NCBI GenBank assembly: GCA_964007475.1
Contig: OZ023273.1
Span: forward strand, 147,843,308 to 147,907,307
Reading direction: 5' to 3'
Length of the DNA: 64,000 nucleotides
DNA from: Hybos culiciformis
Taxonomy: Eukaryota; Arthropoda; Insecta; Diptera; Hybotidae
Under the pieces are notes generated by a model, which had not been told where the DNA came from, did not search any database, and saw nothing but the letters and a program-made list of their open reading frames with translations. The first letter of the stretch is position 1, and every line of letters starts with the position of its first letter. The position numbers and the translations under genes were made by a program. Below, in pieces: positions 52,697 to 64,000 of the stretch.

Positions 52697-55600
52697 GGCA
52701 TTATCTAAGAAAAAATGGAACTAAATATATAATATAGGGTATATTATTAAATGTTTCCAAAGTTGACCTTGTAAAAATTTTGATAAGATATTAATTACAG
52801 GAATTACAAGTACATATACGATTTATAAGTATGAATTGAAGAAGAGAATACAATGTTTAATAGTTGCAGTATTAATAACCTAATTATTTTAATTTTGAAA
52901 TCTAACTTCAACTAATCTAATCTTCACGTCAAGTATTAACAAAAAAAAAACTATAATCACTTAATCATTTATAACATAAATTAAGTTATGTCCCAACACA
53001 AACCAAAACAGTGAGACTTGTTAACGTTTAAATTAAAAAATATATTTATATATATTTAATTATCAATAGTCCAATAAATTTTACCTTATTGCCTCATTCG
53101 GAATGTTAATTTTATAAGAAATACGCTAATAATAAGCAATACTCAGCAATTGTACAATTTTTTTTTTTTTTAATAGACCTTCAAATATAATTATCAATCA
53201 TTATTTTTACAGCATTTTATTAAAAAGAAAAAAAATCAACTTTCATTACACCGTGTTACAAATTTTATAATTTTTAAAACTAAGTTTAGATGTTAACTAT
53301 ATTTTACAATCAGTAGTCATTTTAATAGCGAAAAAATTTAGATAGTAATATATAATATATATAAAATAATATAATTTATAATAAGAATAGTAATGATTAC
53401 TCAGTTAAATGATAGAAGGGGAGGAATATCATTTGTGTGATGAGATTTATAGGAGTTTGAAAAGTTTGCAATTTTTTTTTAACAGAATCCAGCAGAATAG
53501 AATAATGATTGTGATTTAATATTTTCGAACTTTGATATTTTTTGAATATTTTTTTTATAAAAAATAAAGTAGATGATATTGAAAATAATATCATTAAATT
53601 TTACTGAAAAACATTTTTGATGTTGTCCAGTGTTTTTGAATTACCAATTACCACCAAAATTGTTGATTAAAGTTAATTAAAAAATGCTTAAATATTACAA
53701 GAACGAGTTATTAAATTTATTGATGAATGAAATTTTTATAATTGGACATTTAAAAAAAAAAAAAATTGGTATTTATTATAATTAAAAAAAAAAAATAATA
53801 TTTTTGTAATAATTTTTTTATTTGGTTAGTAATAAAATTGATTATTTTTTTTTTCAAAAAGAAGAAAAAGAAGAGAAATAAAAATCAAAGAAAGTATATT
53901 CCGATTTAAACTAACCACACATCAAAAATTTTTCACACACCTGAAAAGCTATTTAGCTACTGACCGGTAGTAAAAAATTATTACCCTTGTTAAAAAAAGA
54001 AATTAACATTTAATATTTACCAAAAAAAAAAATTTATTGAGAAAAATGTTTACAACAATTATAGCCTTTAAAAGTAAAAAAAAAAAGAAATAATGTTTTT
54101 TCTGTACGCGAAAAATAAAAATTACACTCAATTACCAATTATGGTTTCTTTTTTTTTCTTCTTTTTTTTCTATACTTAACAACCGTCTACTTATGTGGTC
54201 AGTTTAAGTTTTTGGTAACTTTGTTGCGTCATTTTTATTAACTTTTTTTTTTTCTCATACAAAAACTACATTAACTTGCCATATTATCTTGAATTTCATA
54301 AAACTATGCAATTTTGTTGCGGAAAAAAATTAAAACCTTTTATTTTTTTCCTCAATAATAATTGAAATTAGTTATTGCTTATTATATTACATTATAAAAC
54401 CCTTTTAAATCGTATATTATTATTTCTGTGAAGGTAGTTCGTTGTAGGTTCTTGGTTTAAAATTGAATCTGTAATGTTGGGAAAACTATAAAACTATTAA
54501 ATTATAGTGGCGAAGTGTAGTATTTTATATAGAAAAGATTATGAAACCAATAATAACTATTGAAAAATTACAAAAAAAGAAATTATTCTAAATTTGTAAG
54601 AATTTTGTGTAATTGAATATTTCGTTTATTATAATTTATAACACTTATTTCTGTAGTTTTCCTTGATTAATTTAACTCTGTTCTAAACTAAATTATTTGT
54701 AGCTTTTTTTTTCTGTATTATATTTGGTACGTTTTTTAACTATTTACAACATGCATTTCTTTCAGTTTTAAAAAAATTATTTAATTTTTAATGTAAAAAC
54801 AATAAACCTTTAGCTTTGTAATCATTTTTATTAAAAATCATTCAAAATTATGGGCTCACCATTACCGCACACAGTATTCAATAACTATCAAACAAAATAA
54901 ACATACAAAAAAATATATTATGTTTTATACGTCACGTACTTACTAACCCATTTAAAAGTAAATATTCTCATTTTTGAATAATTTATTTTATATTTTTTCA
55001 TAAAATGATGATGTATCTTTATATGACAGTATTTATTTTGGAGAAACTTTGGATTACAAAAAAAAAAAAGTTACTTTGTGGGGAGATAAATTATAATAAA
55101 ATTGGTATAATTTATTCATGTTTAATTGACCATCAAAACAAAAAAAAAAAATAAAAAATTATATATTTTATACTTCCCATTCATATATTGGCCTTACACG
55201 TAATTTGTTTTGCGTAGTATTAAGATCATTGTAAAATTTAATTCGATACTTTGTATATATTTACATCAATCTGATGCTTATTATATTCAATAATAACTTT
55301 TTCTTTCTACAAAACTGATTGACATGGGTGGTAATTTAAATACATTTGGCTGAATCGTTACATTTGAGTGGGATTGCAAATTTATATATTATTTATAATA
55401 TATTAATGTAAGTTTGTAGTATGAATAATTAGAGATAAGAAATTTATGGACTTCGTAATAATTCTATATTACCTACTTTTATTTTATTGTTTGTATAAAT
55501 CTTAGTTCATGGGATTCGATAATGTGATTAGTGTAAATAAATAAAACATTTTGCATAATAACATGCGATTTTTGAATTTAATTAAAATGGTTATAATATG

Positions 55601-58565
55601 GAAAGTAAGAAAATATCATAATTATTGTTTAATAGTTTTTTTTTGTTAGAGAACTGATCTTTTGTTTTTGAATTAAAATAAAATTCAAATTGGAATAGGG
55701 AAATAAATATTTTACAGACTAAAAATTTGATTTGATTTTTTTAAGTTGCGGAAATTAGGTTTCGTAGAAAAATAAGCATTTTGTGTAACTACAAAAAGTA
55801 TTTGGCTACGTGTTTTACAAAAATATAAAAAATGCTAGTTTTATGAACATTTTTGAGAAAAAAAAAATAAACAAATTTATTGAGAATAACTTTATACGCC
55901 TATGTTTTAATTTCTCATTTAAAGTTTCTGTCTTAAGTCTTTTGTTTTATTCGCAGTTTTTTTTATTGACTGAAAATAAGACGTATAAATGACACTGTAT
56001 TATAATAAATTTGTTAATACTAGAATTAAAAATAACTAATTATTTTTTCTTTCTTTGAAAAAGGAAAAGAATATTTTATTTTTTAAAGAAAAAGTATAAT
56101 AATTTATATATATACTTAACAACTTTTTTATAAAAGCTTTCGATTAACTTTAATTTCCATATTTACTTATTTGTATAGTTTCTTTTAAGATATGTTTTTA
56201 ATAAGTTGTATTATATATACACGCCATTTATAAAATAATTTTTGTAATAAACTAATTTAAATATTAATAAACATTTCCTATTGATTGCGTCTAATTTATC
56301 TTTTAAACACCTGTTGAATAACATTTCCATTTTTTATCAATTTTTTAAGTGGCATTTAATTTTTTTTTTATTTTTTTTTATTTATTGTTTTGGTCAAAAA
56401 AGAAAATTTTATTTGTCTTGTAATAAAACGAATTAGAAAGTTGACACCTTTTTTTTTTGTATAAATAATAAATTGATGTATTTTGGTTAAATATGTTTTA
56501 TGCTAATTAAGTTTTTAAACAAAAAAAAAATCAGTTTTTTTAATATAATTATATACCTACGAATTAAAAAAAAAAAAAACAACTTAAAAATAACTAACTT
56601 ACAATTTTCACTCGTATAAGCTTTATAAAGCTAATGACCTATCATATAAGTTTTGGAAATATTAAAACTCTTCAGATTACGTTTCATATCCTCAAACAAT
56701 TTCGTAGATCGAAGCGTTCAATTTAAAAACCTTATTACCTATTAAAGATATTAAATAAACTTAAAATCGCGTTTCCTTCATTTGCATTATTAGAAGGTTT
56801 TAATACTTCTTTCAATGAACCTTTTTATGTACAAAAAAATATATTAATTACTACATTTTTGAGTTTAAGCGATTTTAACAAAATGCATACAAAAGAATGT
56901 CTTGATTTATGAATTTATTAAGCTACAAATTAATATCCTACAAACAATTTTTTTTTTATTTCTTCTATTTTCACAATAAAACGATTTAACAATAACTTTA
57001 ATGATACATTAAGACCTAAATTGGTAGTAACTTAAAAAAAAACTAGAAAAAGAAAGTATTTATCACCGCAGGGATCATCAAAATATTTATGTTTAACAAA
57101 AAAAAAAAAATTATATTTTTTTTTTCACCCTTTATACAATAAAGACAATAACAATATAACACATGTACTTTTTCTTTGATCTTTATAAGCTCAAAACATC
57201 ATAATTGTTTAAATGAGTTAGATTTTTATTATATCTATATATTTTTCAAAAAGAAACCGTATATAAGATAGATAGTTTTTCTTTTATAATATAGATATAT
57301 TTAGAAGACAAAAAAAAAAAATATGATAAATTAATGTTAAAAAATGTTTATGTTTTATTAAATTTTCAATATTTGTACATAAATAATGTACACTTGATCG
57401 TTTGCTTGATGAGAAAGCAAAAATCTATGAATTATTATCTAAATGATTGGAAAATATCTGAAAGAAAATAGACATATTTTCGTTATACAATGAACAGTAA
57501 AATGTATACGGTGAAAAACCTTTAGAATAATTAGTTATTTAGACAAAAAGAAAATATGAAAATATTCCAGAATATAGGTATTATTGTGAGCAGAATATTG
57601 TTTATTTGATGAATGTGAATTGATGAGCCTATTATTTTTGGAAATTAGTTTGTAAAAAAAATTCTTTAATAATATAAAAATCTTGGATAAATCAGTAATA
57701 AAAAAATAAAAAAATGGTCAGAAAATATATTGTAGTTGTTGGAGCTTTTTTTTCTCCAAACAAATCAAAGTAATTTTCAACTTAAATGTATTACCTACGA
57801 TTGTACGTATTATGAAAAATCCAACATAAAAAAAAAACTTGGTTTGTTTTATTTAGAGGATAATATATATTTTTTTCTTCAAATAAACATAATAATATAT
57901 TTAGTATGTCATATTGAGATAAAAAAGTAAGAAAAAAAAAGTAATGGAAAAATAAATGTGCTTGCATTAAACATGCTTTCACATAACATACATCAATCTC
58001 ATACAAAAAAGAATGAAAACATAATGATTCATAATTTGTTTGTGGTTTAGTCATTACGTAAAAAAAAAATTTTTTTTTCGAATAAAAATTAAATTGGTTC
58101 ATTGAACTTCTTTTTTTTTTTGGTTTATTTTTAAGTAACATAAATCAAAAGAAAGTTGTTTTGATTTAATAAAGTCAATTGAGTTTTTTTTTTTATTTCT
58201 TTGCAATTTTAATTAATAAATTCATCCATAAATGAAGTGACATAAAATTGTACACGTAATTCTTGAAATTAATATTTAAAAATACTAGCAAAAAGGCTGT
58301 ACATAATAAGCATAAGCTTAAAAACCTTTTAGTTACTACTTAACATAGTGTTTTGTAAAATGAAAAATATTAACTAAAACGGTAAATAAATTATATTCTT
58401 ATGCTGAGTGCCAATTTGACTGCATTTTTTGAAATTAATTTTCCTTTCAGGCACGAAAATAAAAAAAAAAAAAAACACAGTAACGCCAAAAGAGATGTAT
58501 ATGCAACATAATATCAAAAATGTGTCGTGATTTTGTTGACATTTCAATGTTGATCTTTGTGGCTA

Positions 58566-58579
58566 TGTAGGTACCTACA
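58566..58579. repeat. 14-bp perfect palindrome TGTAGGTACCTACA
   Basis: A perfect dyad, GC-richer than its surroundings. It could be a dimeric protein-binding site; no regulator is assigned. Confidence 0.7.
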
Positions 58580-59129
58580 GATGCTTTGTGACATGTGGCA
58601 TGAATTCTACTTTATGATTAATATGAAAATTTTACTTTGGTTTTTATGATTTATACAAAAAAAAATAATAATTTCAAAATGCATTTAAGTACCTTTATAT
58701 GTACAATTAGAAAATTTTAAGAGAATCAATATTTATATAAAGTTGTTTCAGTAGCTTAAATTATAATTATGTCACAAATGAAGTCTTAGTTTTCTTCAAA
58801 ACAAACTTTAATTTTTGAAATATTTTCAAGAAATTTAATTACATTTTTTTCATGTTAACTTTTTGACAACGAGTTTATATTTAAACAATAAATATTTCTT
58901 TTGAACCTAATTCCAAATTTTCTGTCGTTTACAACCGCATAATTCTTAAATGGTTTCTGATCCTTAAATATATTGAAAAAAAAAAGTCTGCAAAGGAATG
59001 AACATATTTGTAACCCGCGAGTTCATTTTGCATTACATTTTTTTCCGGCTGCTTACATAATGTTGTTTATTTTAGTTTTTAAAAATAATTTAAGAAAAAA
59101 AAAATTGGGATTGCCATATATAATAAAAT

Positions 59130-59168
59130 CTTCTTCCTGTGAATCTTTTTTATTTTCTCAGGTACGTA
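59130..59168 (+). promoter_or_regulatory. osp: second strong candidate recursive splice site at 59161|59162
   Basis: The tract CTTTTTTATTTTCTCAG ends at 59161 after a further pyrimidine-rich stretch (TCTTCTTCCTGTG, 59130-59142). It abuts GTACGT, which matches five of six positions of the GTAAGT donor consensus. It lies 3,760 bp upstream of coding exon B. With the site at 35538 it would split the intron into segments of about 26.2, 23.6 and 3.8 kb. Alternatively it is an ordinary acceptor of an unrecognised exon with a fortuitous downstream GT, but the immediate frame is not recognisably coding. Confidence 0.55.
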
Positions 59169-62100
59169 TTTTTATCATCAACGGCATGGCATTACAAATA
59201 TTTTTTCTTTTCCAAACAAGGGCTCCAAAAATTATGGTGTTCACAAGAGTACTATGTGTGAATTATAAAAACTTTTATCTAGAATTTTGAGAAATTATTT
59301 TTTTTTTTTTTTAATACTATTTTATCAAAAAATAATATAATGAATACAACTATTATTGAAGCAGTATTTTAGCATGGCCCTGGCTGGGAAATGTTCTGCG
59401 CCTTTTTTGGGTTGCTATTGAAACAATTTAACAATTATTTTCCCACGATGTAATTATTAAAAAAGTAGTGCGTCAGACCTGTTGGAAATTTTGCCGATGT
59501 GAAGACTTAAAGGTGTTGCCGTTCAGTCGTCATCACTACTATACTTAAGTCCGGAGTTTATGTTTATGAAATCTTTTTTTTAAATCAATACAAAATTTTA
59601 ACTACAAACATTTGTGAGTTTATTTGATTTTTGTGTATTTCCTTAAATAGAAATATGTTTAAAAAAATGTTTATATATGCATCTAAGGCTCGTAATAATA
59701 GCTATAGTTTCCTTATGTGTGGAATTTTTAAATAATTTTGGAAAATCAGCCAACAAAAAATATTATATATATGTACATATACCTACTTTAGGCTTTATTT
59801 CGTAAAAATTATTAAAATATTTAAATATACATATCGTTTGAAACATGCATTAAAATAATATATTTATTTACAATATTTAAAAAAAATTTTTTTTTCCTTG
59901 CATGTCTAGCCAATCTTGGTACCAGTAAGTACAAAAAACATAAAGAAATTAACAATTTTCTTGCTTAAAAACAATACATTTCATGCAAAATAAAAAAAAA
60001 TAAAAAAAATTTTTTTTTGTTTTTCAAATAAATTGCATTAAGAATTTTGCAAGAGTTATTTATTTCCATTTTAGTTGCTTAAAAAATTACTTCATTGTTA
60101 TTTTTTACTTTCATATGGCTAGAAAAAAACTTAAAAACAGATTTCAATTTTCCGATAAAAATATACTCAGATAGAATCTGAATTTTTTTTTCTTACCTAA
60201 AATATAATTGCTTTTGTCAGTCAAGAAAATTAAACGGTAATAGAAAATGAATTTTTGTTGTCTCCTTTGAGTTGTTGGAAAACTTATAGAAACATAACAC
60301 ATTAAAGTGGGTTATTATAAAAATGGCGCAAATGATATTTAAGTGATGTTATACATGAAACATATGGGATCAATAGTAGTAGGAATTATTATAGCATCAC
60401 GACTGCTTTTGGCTGTGCAGAAGTAAAGTTTCGAAATCAATAAAATCTCAACTTTTTTAGATAACTAGTTTCTACATAGTTTGTACATATGACATTTAGT
60501 TTTCACACAGAAGCCATCTCTTTAATTCCTTCAAAGCCGCCTTTATAACAAATAGAAATTAGTCGGTACCGTATTTATAGTTGGTGTCATAGAGAGTAAG
60601 AATCTTAAAGGGGTGAGATCTCTTAGAATTAATATTCTTTATTTGTCCTATCATTCTTACTCCTAGACTTAAGGTTTTTATGTAATAGTTTAGTTTACAT
60701 TCTATTTTGCAGAAAAATGAGATTAAAGAACTGCATATATATATAAAATAGAATAACCCAACCATATAGTCAATAAATATAATAAAAATTAATATAATGC
60801 AATTAGCCCTCTGTTTTGAATTCAATATATATATAATATATAAAGATTAAATGCGAATCAATTGAGAACGATTTGGCTAATTTTCTTTAAATGTTTGTAA
60901 TAGCCTTAGTAAGATTTCTAGGGAAATAAATATACGAAAAGCTACCCGAAAAACTACGAAATTCGGTCTAGCCTTGTAATATTTTCTACACATTTTTTTT
61001 TTTTAAAGCACATAACGTATACATTTGTTTTTATTTCTCTAACTTTTCTTTTCTGATTACAAAAATTAGTTTTGTTTTTTTTTTTGACATTATGCAAAAC
61101 AAATTAACATATTTAATTTTTTATTAAAAAAAAAAAACAATTTAATCAAATTAACTGTATTTCAGTTATATTTATTTTATTTCTTTTTTCTTTTGGTTCG
61201 TGTAACAACAAAAAAGCTTCCGATTAATGAATGCCACCAGTAGTAGTAGTAGTAGTAATAGTAGTAGTATAGTAAAATATTTTTTTTTTGGCGCGGAAAA
61301 CTTTAAATGAGATTAAAATATTATAAAGTACCTTTTTCTGTATCAATTTATTTATTTAATTTTATTTAGTTTTTTTTTTGTTGTATATTCAAAGCACTAT
61401 GAAATGACTCATTAAGTCACGAATTTCTAATTTTAAGCAATCAATTTTTTTTTAGTTTTTTTTTTTATTCGGTTTTTTTTTTTGAAAAAATAGTTATTTA
61501 CAATTAAAGTTATTTTTTTTTTTTTGTTAACTTTTATTGTATTTAAATATGTACATTAACGTGTAATTTGTGATCATTAATTTTTTAACAATTTTTTTTT
61601 TTTGCTAAATTTTAAATTAATTTTTTTTTGTTTATAACAGAGGGAAATGATATTCAATATTACAAATTGAGCTCTACATAAGTATTAAGGTGTTTTATTT
61701 TCATTTTCGACTTATTAGGCGCGTCTATGTTAAAAAAAAAATAAAAATAAAAAATTAGGTAATAAAAGTATATATTATTACACCATGAACTAAAGAGTTC
61801 ATAGTTTAACAAATTTATGAGAGCTAAACTTTTTTGAATTTTGTTTCTTATTTTTTAATTTATTTTCTTCGTTAATTGGTTAGAAATTAGTCATTGGAGT
61901 ATTTAGATGTAGAACTTATAACATATATAAATCAGAAATATTATAAATACAGGATAATGAATACATAATGCCTCAATAATAGAGCTTTACAGCTTAAATT
62001 TCAATTGTATGTAAATTCATTCTTTGAGGAATTAATAAAATTCATAATTTTTTTAAAGGTAAAAGTCATAGAATATCTCATTTAATCATTAACTTACTGA

Positions 62101-62905
62101 ATTTAGTGTCTCGAAGCAATTATTGTCCATCTTCATGTATGACCAGAATTTGGTATCAAAAAATATTTTATAATTCTAAAAAGTATAATTTATTAAAACC
62201 TAAGCCCTTTAAAAAAATAATATTATTATAAAGAAAATTAAAAATTATTAATTATTAATAACAAATTAATATACATTTTGAAATGTTGAAACACTTTATT
62301 TAAATTCAAATTTGAAAATCATTCAAAATCATTAAATTATGTTAATTGAAATTAATGAATAATAACTATTTCAAGCCATCAATTAATATTAATTAAATGA
62401 TTTTCAATGTTAAAAAAAAAAACCGGAAAAATATTTTCAATATTTTTATTGAAAGATTTTTTCGCATCAAAAATTATACGCTTCTCTAAATAATTTTTAT
62501 AAAATATCAAAACGAAAGATTTTTTACTTTTTTTTTTTGTAATTTCAGGGCTAAAAAAAAGTTAAACATGACCTCGAAATATAAAAGCCATAAATTTCCA
62601 AAGAATATTCTTTACACTTTTTTTTTATATGTATATATGTACAAACTGAATATTAAACCTTTTTTTGAAAACTGGATCTGGACCTCTTTAGAAATTATAT
62701 GATTATTGAAATTATTAACTTTATTAATTGAATCGTTTTAAGAATTATTATTTAATAATATTTTTTAATTTAAAAAAAAATTAACAAAAACTTAGAGCTT
62801 GGTATTAGGTACAATAAATATTATTTTTTTCATAATTTTTTTTTGATCTTCATAATTCAACATTACTTAATCTTTTAACAATTTTATCAATATTTAATTT
62901 TTTTT
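59169..62905. other. osp intron, last segment before exon B
   Basis: It contains a GC-richer island at about 59375-59560 with an initiator-like TCAGTC, an AGT microsatellite at 61.2 kb, and long T tracts leading to the exon B acceptor. A 26-codon ATG frame at 60346-60426 is hydrophobic in its middle but too short to call. Confidence 0.55.
61239..61270. repeat. (AGT)n microsatellite, interrupted
   Basis: Six AGT units, an AATAGT interruption, then further AGT units. Confidence 0.95.
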
Positions 62906-62921
62906 TTTTTGTTAATTGCAG

Positions 62922-63002
62922 GCATCTAGAAAAGTAGCAAAATGCGGTTATTTATTTGTGGCGCCAGATTGGGATTTTAATAATCCATTGTATAGAACAA
63001 AG
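62922..63002 (+). CDS. osp: outspread, second coding exon (start of first PH domain, 27 codons)
   Basis: The exon follows a strong acceptor: a long T run, then TTGTTAATTGCAG ending at 62921. It ends AAG|GTAAGTT at 63002, and both boundaries are phase 0. It encodes [11 protein letters not shown] followed by [16 protein letters not shown]. This matches the first strand of the N-terminal PH domain in outspread and MPRIP, where a Gly-Tyr/Trp-Leu-hydrophobic-Ala-Pro-Asp core precedes an Asp-Phe-Asn/Asp-Asn-Pro segment. Joined to 9254-9373 it gives a continuous 67-codon N-terminus with no gap against the family layout. The remainder of the PH domain (expected to resume with a Trp-Gln-Arg-Arg motif) is not seen in the 998 bp to the right edge. 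The open frame runs on past the donor, but the extension is not family-like and is read as intron. Confidence 0.93.
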
Positions 63003-64000
63003 GTAAGTTTTAAATGTTTAATTTTTGAAGAAGAATTGTTAGAACATATTCTCTTTCTCACCGAATTATATAGAAAAATTATTTTTAATTCATTTATTTC
63101 TCGAAAGCTGTGTAAACCATATTTCATTGGTTATCTGAGAAGACCATATTTTGTTACATAATGACATTTACTATATAAAAATTTCTCAAAAGTAAATTAT
63201 ATAACAATAAAATAGTTTACTATTCAGATTGTTATTCAGTAAACAAATTTAATTTAATTAAATCCATGTTCTATTTTTTATCAATTTTGTTATGGTTTAA
63301 TATAACCGGGCAGTTGGATCTCTTTGTAGATATAATAATATCATCGGTGTTATGTAAAAATACGAAATTAATTTTTTTTTTTTGACAATTTTGAATCCAA
63401 TTCAAACATAGAAGTGCTTCTTCTCGAATCAAATATGAATAAATTCTTTAAAACAAACTTTAAATTTTTACAAAAATGTTTTATATATAAGATATTCAAT
63501 GCTATTAAATATACTATTACTATCTCTTAGAAATAATTTAGAATTTGTTTTCAGGAGATAAAGTTTCGTTCCTTTGATATGATTCTTGTACCCATAAGCT
63601 GCAAATGTGGATGAAAATCTTTATGATCAAAATTTTAATGTAAAAAATCTCGGAAATAATATTTAAATTACGATATCAATAACATGTATAGTTTCCTACC
63701 GTTTCTATACGCAGGATTGTGATACTTGAAATAAGGAAAAATATATATATATATATATTATACCTAGTAAAAGCTTTTAAAATAAATTGTCAATAAAAAT
63801 GTCAAAAATATAGTGTATGCACATCATAAATTATTATTAAAAATTAACTGCAAACATTTTTTTTATTTTAGTTTCAAACGCGCTTATATCAGTACTATGG
63901 TACAATAACGCAAATTCAATAACCATATGTTTCTTTTAACATGCATATTAAGTTAGTACCTAAATATATGTATATATACATTTTTTTGTATTTTAATTAG
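63003..64000 (+). other. osp: start of the next osp intron (right end not in window)
   Basis: It begins with the strong donor GTAAGTTT. The family's next segment, expected to continue the PH domain with a Trp-Gln-Arg-Arg motif, is not found before the window ends. Acceptor-like tracts ending at 63554 and 63871 are followed by frames that stop after about 20 and 16 codons and do not resemble the family. Confidence 0.75.

Larger units (their letters stand above)
47840..59129. other. osp intron, AT-rich, with clustered small duplications; no gene recognised
   Basis: Between 48.3 and 50.2 kb four independent short direct duplications occur within 2 kb, an unusual concentration. The foldback element lies at 52.5 kb. 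A CpG-bearing GC burst lies at 50784-50803. No frame has recognisable coding character. Confidence 0.6.
9374..62921 (+). other. osp: giant phase-0 intron of osp (53,548 bp)
   Basis: The intron is bounded by GTAAGT at 9374 and a T-rich tract plus GCAG at 62921. It separates two phase-0 coding exons of the same protein. The sequence is strongly A+T-rich with few GC islands. It contains transposon relics, microsatellites and fused splice sites, listed separately. In Drosophila the osp transcription unit also has very large introns, one of which hosts Adh and Adhr. No comparable nested gene is visible here: the longest open frames are about 100-116 codons and of low complexity, whereas the central fly Adh exon would leave an open frame longer than that. 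Confidence 0.9.

Noticed and set aside
57791..58141. Longest open frame (116 codons, minus strand)
   Set aside because: It is rich in Phe, Lys, Tyr and Asn, spans poly-A/T runs, and has no recognisable domain; this is expected of strongly A/T-rich DNA.
63555..63615. Candidate third osp exon after TTTGTTTTCAG
   Set aside because: The phase-0 frame stops after about 20 codons and lacks the expected PH-domain continuation.
63872..63925. Candidate exon after TTTTATTTTAG
   Set aside because: The frame stops after 16 codons and does not resemble the PH domain.
1..64000. CRISPR arrays, bacterial operons or ribosomal RNA genes
   Set aside because: No regularly spaced repeats, dense coding or rRNA-like conserved blocks; the gene structure is clearly that of an intron-containing animal gene.

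Overview
This is nuclear DNA of an insect, most likely a fly. The base composition is roughly four fifths A+T, poly-A and poly-T runs occur throughout, and no reading frame exceeds about 116 codons. Two short coding exons with good eukaryotic splice sites are the only coding sequence I can assign with confidence. They encode the N-terminus of the insect outspread (osp) protein, the relative of vertebrate MPRIP (myosin phosphatase Rho-interacting protein). Calling the source a fly rather than another insect is inference from composition and from how closely the two exons fit the fly protein as I remember it.  Layout: 1-9253 is AT-rich DNA upstream of the first recognised coding exon, either 5' flank or a 5'-UTR intron. 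9254-9373 is coding exon A (40 codons, starting ATG). 9374-62921 is one phase-0 intron of 53,548 bp. 62922-63002 is coding exon B (27 codons), which starts the first pleckstrin-homology (PH) domain. 63003-64000 is the start of the next intron. The rest of osp lies beyond the right edge.  The giant intron is the most interesting object. It holds at least one textbook-quality zero-length 3'/5' splice-site fusion (35538|35539, close to the intron midpoint), a second strong one (59161|59162), and a weaker third (46547|46548). These suggest the intron is removed stepwise by recursive splicing. The intron also contains a non-autonomous hAT-like element with an 8-bp target duplication (9476-9885), a 215-bp foldback element with a perfect 9-bp target duplication (52482-52696), a probable tRNA-derived SINE relic (about 40735-40880), local tandem duplications, microsatellites, palindromes, GATA-motif pairs, and a few GC-richer islands. 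One island, at 31833-32006 on the minus strand, looks as if it was or is coding. No nested Adh-type dehydrogenase gene, the well-known passenger of the Drosophila osp intron, is visible.  Nearly all other open frames are Phe/Lys/Asn/Ile/Tyr-rich translations of A/T-rich DNA and are not annotated as genes.
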